Both the position numbers and the translations under genes were made by a program. Positions 59,220 to 64,000 of a DNA stretch of 64,000 nucleotides are shown in pieces. Within the stretch, counting starts at the first letter, position 1. Each line of letters begins with the position of its first letter. The notes under the pieces were generated by a model. It searched no databases. It was not told where the DNA came from and worked only from the letters and a program-made list of their open reading frames with translations. Source of the DNA: Bacillus subtilis subsp. subtilis (GTDB lineage: Bacteria > Pseudomonadota > Gammaproteobacteria > Xanthomonadales > Xanthomonadaceae). The DNA is taken from assembly GCA_021733645.1 (NCBI GenBank), contig JAHREJ010000004.1, positions 1-64,000 of the forward strand. The letters run 5' to 3'.

Positions 59220-61706
59220 TCACACCTCGCGCAGCGCCAGTGCCGGCGGTGTATGCAGGATCCGCCGCGTGCCCCACCAGCCGGCCAGCATGCTCAACGC
59301 CATGCCGATCGCCCCGCCGGCCAGCAACGGCCCCCACGGCGGGCTCAGGGTCAGCTCGAACACCTGGCGGGCCACCACGCTGCCCAGCAGGGCCGCGGTG
59401 ACCACCGCCAGCAGCGCCGACAGCAGGCCCAGTGCGCCAAATTCCACCAGCACCGCCCCACGCAGCTGGGTGCGCGTGGCCCCCAGCGTGCGCAGCACCG
59501 CGCTGTCGTAACGGCGCTCACCGGCGGTGGCCTGCAGGGCGGCCAGCAGCACCAGCAGGCCGGCCAGCAGGCTGAAGCCCATCACCAGTTGCACTGCCTG
59601 GGTCACCCGATCCACCACCTCGCGCACCCGCTCCAGAATGCCGTCGATGTCCAGCAGCGAGATGTTCGGGTAGTCGCGGGTCAATCCGGCCAGTTGCGGT
59701 GCCAGCGCGCGCGGCAGGTGGAAAGCGGTGATCAGGTTGTACGGCGCATCGCCCACCGCGCCCTCATTGAGCAGCAGGAAGAAGTTGACCCGGAAGGAAT
59801 CCCAGTCGGCCTTGCGGATGCTGGTCACGGTGAAGCTGCGTTGTTGTTCGCCCATCTGCAACGTCACCGAGTCGCCCAGTTTCATGCCGTAGCGTTCGGC
59901 CCAGCCCTGTTCGATCGATGCCTCCGCTGCCGTGCTGCCGGCGGCCCAGTAGCGCCCACTGAGCAGCGTATTGGCCGGGGGGAAATCATGCCGCCAGGAA
60001 AAATTGACCGGGCGGTTGGCGTCGTCATCGTCGTTGCTGTTGTCCTGGCGCTGCTGTCGTTGCGGCGGCCGGTCGTTCACCGCCAACAGGCGCCCGGTAC
60101 TGAACGGCTCGATCCCCGGCGCGGCCACGCCCAGTCCCTGCAGCGTGGCCAGTACCGGCGCGCGCTGATCGGGCTGGATGTTCATCAGGAAGTAGTTGGG
60201 CGTATCCACCGGCAGGCGGTCGCGCCACTGCGCCAGCAGGCCGGGGCCGATCACCGACAACAGCAACAACGCGCACAGCGACAGCGACAGCCCCACCAGC
60301 TGCATGACCGCCAGCCCACGGCGACGGGTCAACGCGGCCAGCCCCAGTTTCCATCGCCCGCGCAGACGCGGCTGCAGCCCACGCAGCAGCCACAGCAGCA
60401 GCGCACCCAGCGCACCGGCCAGGGCGGCCAGCGCCGCCAGTCCGCCCAGCACCCAGCTGGCCAGCTTCACATCGCCGGTGGCCTGCACGGTCAACGCCAC
60501 CGTGGCCGCCAGCGCCGCCAGGTAAACCAGCAGCGAACTGGGGGGCATCGCCGCGAAACTGCGGTTGAGCACGCGCATCGGCGGTACCCGGCGCAGGCGC
60601 AGCAGCGGCGGCAGGCCAAAGCCCAGCAGCAGGACCAGCCCAATGCCCGCACCGCTCAGGGCCGGCGTGGCCTGCGGCAGCGGCAGCCGGTTGGGGATCA
60701 AGCCCCCCAGCGCCTGTACCAGCCCGGCCTGGGCGGCCATGCCCAGCCCGATCCCGACCAGGCAGGCCGGCACCGCCAGCATCACCAGCTGCAGCGCCAT
60801 CGCGCTGAGGATGTCGCGTTGGCGCGCGCCCAGGCAGCGCAACACCGCCACCTGGTCGATCCGGCGAAGCGCGAACCGGTTGGCTGCCAGTGCGGTGGCC
60901 ACACCGGCCAGCAATACCGCCAGCAATGCGGCCAGTGACAGGAAGCGCCCGGCCAGATCGAACGCGCCCCGCACCCCGCGCTGGGTGTCGGCGATGCCGA
61001 CGAGGCGATATCCCTTGGCCTGCGGGGCCAGCCACGCCCGGAAATCGGCGATGGCCGCCGGCGTACCGGCGAACATCATCCGGTACGACGCGCGGCTGCC
61101 CGGGCCAAGCAGGCCAGCCGCATCCACGTCGGCGCGGTTGACCAGCAACGGCGGGGACAACTGCATCAGTTCGCCAGAGGTGTCCGGTTCGGCCTGCAGC
61201 ACGCGGGTGACGGTGAGGCTGCCTGCGCCGAACTCCAGCGCATCGCCCAGCTTCAATCCCAGCGCCTGCATCAGCCGCGGATCGGCATAGGCCTGGCCGG
61301 CCGGCGGCGTGCCTGCGACCTCGGTGGCACCGGCCTGCAGGCTGCGGCTGACCCGCAACTGCCCGCGCAGTGGATAGCCGTCGCTGACCGCCTTGATGTT
61401 GGCCATCTGGCTGGCGTCGGCATGGAACAGCACGCTGGGAAAGCTGACCATGCGCGTGGTGGCCAGGCCGCGTTCGCGCGCGGCGTCGGCGAAGGCCTGC
61501 GGCAGGTCTTCGCGGGCGTTGAGGCCCAGGTCACCGCCGAGCATCTCCGCGGCGCTGCCGGTGAGTGCCAGCGTGACCCGGTTGACCAGCGTACCCACCG
61601 CGGTCATCACCGCCACGCCCAGCACCAGCGCGGCGAAGACGGTGAGCAGGTCACCGGCAAGGAATTCGCGGCGCAGGGCGCGCGCGGCATGCTTGACCAC
61701 GTTCAT
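59220..61706 (-). CDS. ybbP: ABC transporter permease, YbbP/FtsX family
   Basis: 828 aa from the ATG at 61706, overlapping the ybbA stop. Two FtsX-type four-helix units around large periplasmic domains: one helix at about 20-42, a cluster at about 250-470, and the closing three helices after about 700. E. coli YbbP is 804 aa. Partner of YbbA in a type VII-like (mechanotransmission) exporter; cargo unknown. Confidence 0.9.
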   Translation of the reverse strand: MNVVKHAARALRREFLAGDLLTVFAALVLGVAVMTAVGTLVNRVTLALTGSAAEMLGGDLGLNAREDLPQAFADAARERGLATTRMVSFPSVLFHADASQMANIKAVSDGYPLRGQLRVSRSLQAGATEVAGTPPAGQAYADPRLMQALGLKLGDALEFGAGSLTVTRVLQAEPDTSGELMQLSPPLLVNRADVDAAGLLGPGSRASYRMMFAGTPAAIADFRAWLAPQAKGYRLVGIADTQRGVRGAFDLAGRFLSLAALLAVLLAGVATALAANRFALRRIDQVAVLRCLGARQRDILSAMALQLVMLAVPACLVGIGLGMAAQAGLVQALGGLIPNRLPLPQATPALSGAGIGLVLLLGFGLPPLLRLRRVPPMRVLNRSFAAMPPSSLLVYLAALAATVALTVQATGDVKLASWVLGGLAALAALAGALGALLLWLLRGLQPRLRGRWKLGLAALTRRRGLAVMQLVGLSLSLCALLLLSVIGPGLLAQWRDRLPVDTPNYFLMNIQPDQRAPVLATLQGLGVAAPGIEPFSTGRLLAVNDRPPQRQQRQDNSNDDDDANRPVNFSWRHDFPPANTLLSGRYWAAGSTAAEASIEQGWAERYGMKLGDSVTLQMGEQQRSFTVTSIRKADWDSFRVNFFLLLNEGAVGDAPYNLITAFHLPRALAPQLAGLTRDYPNISLLDIDGILERVREVVDRVTQAVQLVMGFSLLAGLLVLLAALQATAGERRYDSAVLRTLGATRTQLRGAVLVEFGALGLLSALLAVVTAALLGSVVARQVFELTLSPPWGPLLAGGAIGMALSMLAGWWGTRRILHTPPALALREV

Positions 61707-62362
61707 GCGGTCACGCCGGCCGGGCTGTCCACCAGCCGCCCGCCGTCCAGGCGGTACACGCGTTCGCAGCGCTGGGCCAGGCGCAGGTCGTGGGTGACCA
61801 GTACCAGGGTGGTGTCACTGGTGGCATTGAGCGCAAACAGCAGGTCGCTGATCTGCTGCCCGGTGGCCTGGTCCAGGCTGCCGGTGGGCTCATCGGCGAA
61901 CAGGATCCGCGGGCGCGCCACAAATGCGCGCGCCAACGCCACGCGCTGCTGCTCGCCACCGGACAACTGGCGCGGGTAGTGGCGCGCGCGGTGGGTGAGG
62001 CCAACCTGGGCAAGCACCTCGCGCACGCGCGCCGGGTCTTCGCGGCCGGCCAGTTCCAGCGGCAGGGCGATGTTTTCTTCGGCGGTCAGTGCGGGCAGCA
62101 GGTGGAAGCTCTGGAACACGAAGCCCACTTCGCGTGCGCGCAACTGGGCGCGCGCTTCTTCATCGAGCGCATTGAGATCGGCACCGGCCAGGCTGATCCG
62201 CCCACGGCTGGGCAGGTCCAGCCCGGCCAGCAGGCCGAGCAGGGTGGTCTTGCCGGAACCTGAAGCGCCCACGATGGCAATGCTCTCGCCTTCATGGACG
62301 GTCATGCCAATGTTGTCCAGTATGTGGACTTCACCCTCCGGGCCTCGCGCGGATTTGCCCAC
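61703..62362 (-). CDS. ybbA: ABC transporter ATP-binding protein YbbA
   Basis: 219 aa from the GTG at 62362. Walker A GASGSGKTT, Q-loop, signature LSGGEQQRVALARAF and Walker B ILFADEPTGSLD are complete. The frame continues upstream for about 25 plausible residues (LIDSLSPRSASVAIAAHD) without ATG, GTG or TTG, so the true start is unsure. Divergent from tesA, coupled to ybbP, the same arrangement as E. coli tesA/ybbA-ybbP. Confidence 0.88.
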   Translation of the reverse strand: MGKSARGPEGEVHILDNIGMTVHEGESIAIVGASGSGKTTLLGLLAGLDLPSRGRISLAGADLNALDEEARAQLRAREVGFVFQSFHLLPALTAEENIALPLELAGREDPARVREVLAQVGLTHRARHYPRQLSGGEQQRVALARAFVARPRILFADEPTGSLDQATGQQISDLLFALNATSDTTLVLVTHDLRLAQRCERVYRLDGGRLVDSPAGVTA

Positions 62363-62425
62363 GTCATGGGCGGCGATGGCGACGGACGCGCTGCGGGGGG
62401 ACAGGCTGTCGATGAGGATTCTCCA

Positions 62426-63076
62426 ATGTACGCAACGATGTGGAAGGGCCGCACGGCCCTGGCGGTCTGGCTGCTGGCAGCATTGCTGTTGGCACCGGTG
62501 CTGGCCTGTGCCAAAGGTGCCGGCACCGGCAACGCCGTGCTGGTGGTCGGCGACAGCCTCAGTGCCGCCCACAATATCCCGGCCGAATCAGGCTGGGTGA
62601 ACCTGCTTCAGCAGCGGGTCAAACAACAGGTCAAGCCGGCCCCGCCGATCATCAACGCCAGCATCAGCGGCGAAACCACCGCCGGGGCGCTGACCCGCCT
62701 GCCGGGCCTGCTGGCCAAGCACCGGCCGGCGGTGGTGGTGATCGAGCTGGGGGGCAACGACGCATTGCGCGGCCTCAGCCCGGCGCAGCTGCGCGGCAAC
62801 CTGGAGAAGATGATCGTGGCCAGCCAGACCGCCGGCGCCCGGGTGCTGCTGCTGGGCATCGACGTGCCACCCAACTACGGCCCGGCCTACCGCCAGCGGC
62901 TCAAGGCGGTCTATGCCGGGCTGGCCAGTCAGTACCAGCTGGCCCTGCTGCCGTTCCTGCTGGAGGGGGTGGCGTTGCAGCCGGGCCTGATGCAGGCCGA
63001 CGGCCTGCACCCCACCGCCGCGGCCCAGCCCCGGGTGCTGGACAACGTCTGGCCGCACCTCAAGCCCTTGCTTTGA
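62426..63076 (+). CDS. tesA: Multifunctional acyl-CoA thioesterase I / lysophospholipase TesA (SGNH hydrolase)
   Basis: 216 aa from the ATG at 62426, with GAGG upstream. Signal peptide about 1-28. SGNH blocks: GDSLS (Ser44), GETTAG (Gly), GGNDALRG (Asn), and DGLHP with the Asp/His pair. TesA is a periplasmic esterase acting on acyl-CoA and lysophospholipids. Divergent from ybbA. Confidence 0.93.
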   Translation: MYATMWKGRTALAVWLLAALLLAPVLACAKGAGTGNAVLVVGDSLSAAHNIPAESGWVNLLQQRVKQQVKPAPPIINASISGETTAGALTRLPGLLAKHRPAVVVIELGGNDALRGLSPAQLRGNLEKMIVASQTAGARVLLLGIDVPPNYGPAYRQRLKAVYAGLASQYQLALLPFLLEGVALQPGLMQADGLHPTAAAQPRVLDNVWPHLKPLL

Positions 63077-63165
63077 GGGAGATTCACAAACCGCGTTGAG
63101 CGGCTTCACACCACGTCCACTGCCGATGCGGCATGTTTCACAAAGCTGAAGAAAGAGGGAATCCC

Positions 63166-63879
63166 ATGCGTCAGACAAAGGAGACCTCCGGCCTGGTGCT
63201 GGTGGTCGAGGACAACCGCAATATTTCCGAGATGATCGGTGAGTATCTGGAAGGCCGCGGGTTCGAGGTCGACTATGCCCAGGACGGGCTGGACGGCTAT
63301 CGGCTTGCCGCTGAAAACAGTTATGACGTGGTGGTGCTGGACCTGATGCTGCCGCGCCTGGACGGCATCGAAGTCTGCCGCCGGCTGCGCAACGACGCCC
63401 GCAAATCGACCCCGGTGCTGATGCTGACCGCGCGCGACACGCTGGACGACAAGCTCACCGGGTTGGGCTTCGGCGCCGACGATTACCTGACCAAGCCGTT
63501 CGCGATCCAGGAACTGGAAGCACGCCTGCGTGCCCTGATCCGCCGCGAACGTCGCCAGGTGGGCTCGGAAGTGCTGAAAGTGGCCGACCTGGTGCTGGAC
63601 CCGGTGAGCATGCGTGCCACCCGCGCCGGCACCGAGCTGCAGCTGTCGCCGATCGGCCTGCGCCTGCTCACCATCCTCATGCGCGAATCGCCGCGCGTGG
63701 TGACCCGCCAGGAAATCGAACGCGAGATCTGGGGCAACGGCCTGCCCGACTCGGACACCCTGCGCAGCCATCTGTACAACCTGCGCAAGATCATCGACAA
63801 GCCGTTCGACCGCCCGCTGCTGCACACCGTGCAGAGCGCCGGCTACCGCATTGCCGACATCGCCCAGCCGATGAGCTGA
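63166..63879 (+). CDS. OmpR-family response regulator
   Basis: 237 aa from the ATG at 63166 with GAGGGAA upstream; an ATG at 63133 is possible. Receiver domain about 10-125 with acidic pair Glu15-Asp16, phospho-acceptor Asp59 and Lys110, then a winged-helix DNA-binding domain (about 140-232). Some PhoP/RstA-like members look similar; no symbol is assigned. The sensor kinase is not next on this side: a terminator follows, and the window ends 121 bases later. Confidence 0.9.
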   Translation: MRQTKETSGLVLVVEDNRNISEMIGEYLEGRGFEVDYAQDGLDGYRLAAENSYDVVVLDLMLPRLDGIEVCRRLRNDARKSTPVLMLTARDTLDDKLTGLGFGADDYLTKPFAIQELEARLRALIRRERRQVGSEVLKVADLVLDPVSMRATRAGTELQLSPIGLRLLTILMRESPRVVTRQEIEREIWGNGLPDSDTLRSHLYNLRKIIDKPFDRPLLHTVQSAGYRIADIAQPMS

Positions 63880-63939
63880 TGCCGTTTCACGTGGCAGGCG
63901 CATGACCGGATGGGCCCGAGGGGGCCCGGATCGAGCCAG

Positions 63940-63975
63940 CGACCCGGCATTTGCCGGGTCGTTGTCGTTTTTTGC
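63940..63975 (+). terminator. Terminator after the response regulator
   Basis: CGACCCGGCA-tt-TGCCGGGTCG followed by TTGTCGTTTTTT. Strong intrinsic terminator. It implies that the regulator is not in an operon with a downstream kinase, unless read through. Confidence 0.9.
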
Positions 63976-64000
63976 ACGACGGAATCACGGCGCGCTTCCC

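Noticed and set aside
58855..59511. Open frames across the long inverted repeat
   Set aside because: They read through the terminator, both repeat arms and into ybbP antisense; the composition is Arg/Pro-rich with no domain.

Overview
The window is a high-GC gammaproteobacterial chromosome segment, most likely Stenotrophomonas or a close Xanthomonadaceae relative. The evidence is the palindromic GTAG-tagged SMAG repeats (GTAGAGCCGAGC...GCTCGGCTCTAC) typical of S. maltophilia, the gene identities, and a division/cell-wall cluster with no murD. No prophage, insertion sequence, CRISPR array, rRNA or tRNA is visible. It is mostly core chromosome with small accessory, repeat-rich gaps.

Layout. 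1-412: a tandem duplication carrying SMAG repeats. 428-4447 (minus): a coupled operon of penicillin-binding-protein activator lpoA, yraN, a DUF457 membrane hydrolase and an FAD-linked oxidase, divergent from rsmI (4528-5349). 5596-5956 (minus): RNase P RNA, followed by a Ntn-type NRDE protein. 7133-24003: the dcw cluster mraZ-rsmH-ftsL-ftsI-murE-murF-mraY-ftsW-murG-murC-ddlB-ftsQ-ftsA-ftsZ-lpxC. Every junction from mraZ to ftsA is a stop/start overlap, and a 16-codon mini-ORF bridges the only gap (murG to murC). 24307-28609: dciA, an M23 peptidase and secA. 28871-34677: a MutT-ThiE fusion, metF and small conserved or hypothetical genes. 34920-36365: ahcY with an S-adenosylhomocysteine riboswitch in its leader. 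36661-44127: an S9 peptidase, ppc, an acyl-CoA thioesterase and metK. 44458-49978: an OlsF-like ornithine-lipid synthase coupled to a metallophosphatase, a second DUF457 protein, a methyltransferase and dusB. 50219-54253: ribokinase and a nucleoside transporter (nucleoside salvage), then an aldo/keto reductase. 54554-58842: a Fur-box-preceded haem-uptake cluster (hemP, TonB-dependent receptor, hemin transport protein, DUF6607). 59220-63076: the ybbP-ybbA/tesA divergent block, then an OmpR-family response regulator.

How the genes work together. The centre makes and polymerises peptidoglycan precursors and builds the divisome. lpoA supports penicillin-binding proteins, and lpxC commits lipid A synthesis. 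metF, ahcY and metK are three steps of the methionine/SAM cycle, spread over 14 kb but not in one operon.

The most novel signal is a pair of about 117-nt elements (5480-5596 plus strand, 28612-28726 minus strand). Each folds into four consecutive hairpins, and the stems of three of them differ between copies by compensating changes. This looks like a structured dispersed element distinct from SMAG repeats. Other notable items are a roughly 60-bp-arm inverted repeat at 58935-59098, a 9-bp tandem array growing out of a SMAG repeat, five 10-bp-phased MraZ-type operator repeats, and a TonB-C protein split by one in-frame TAA.
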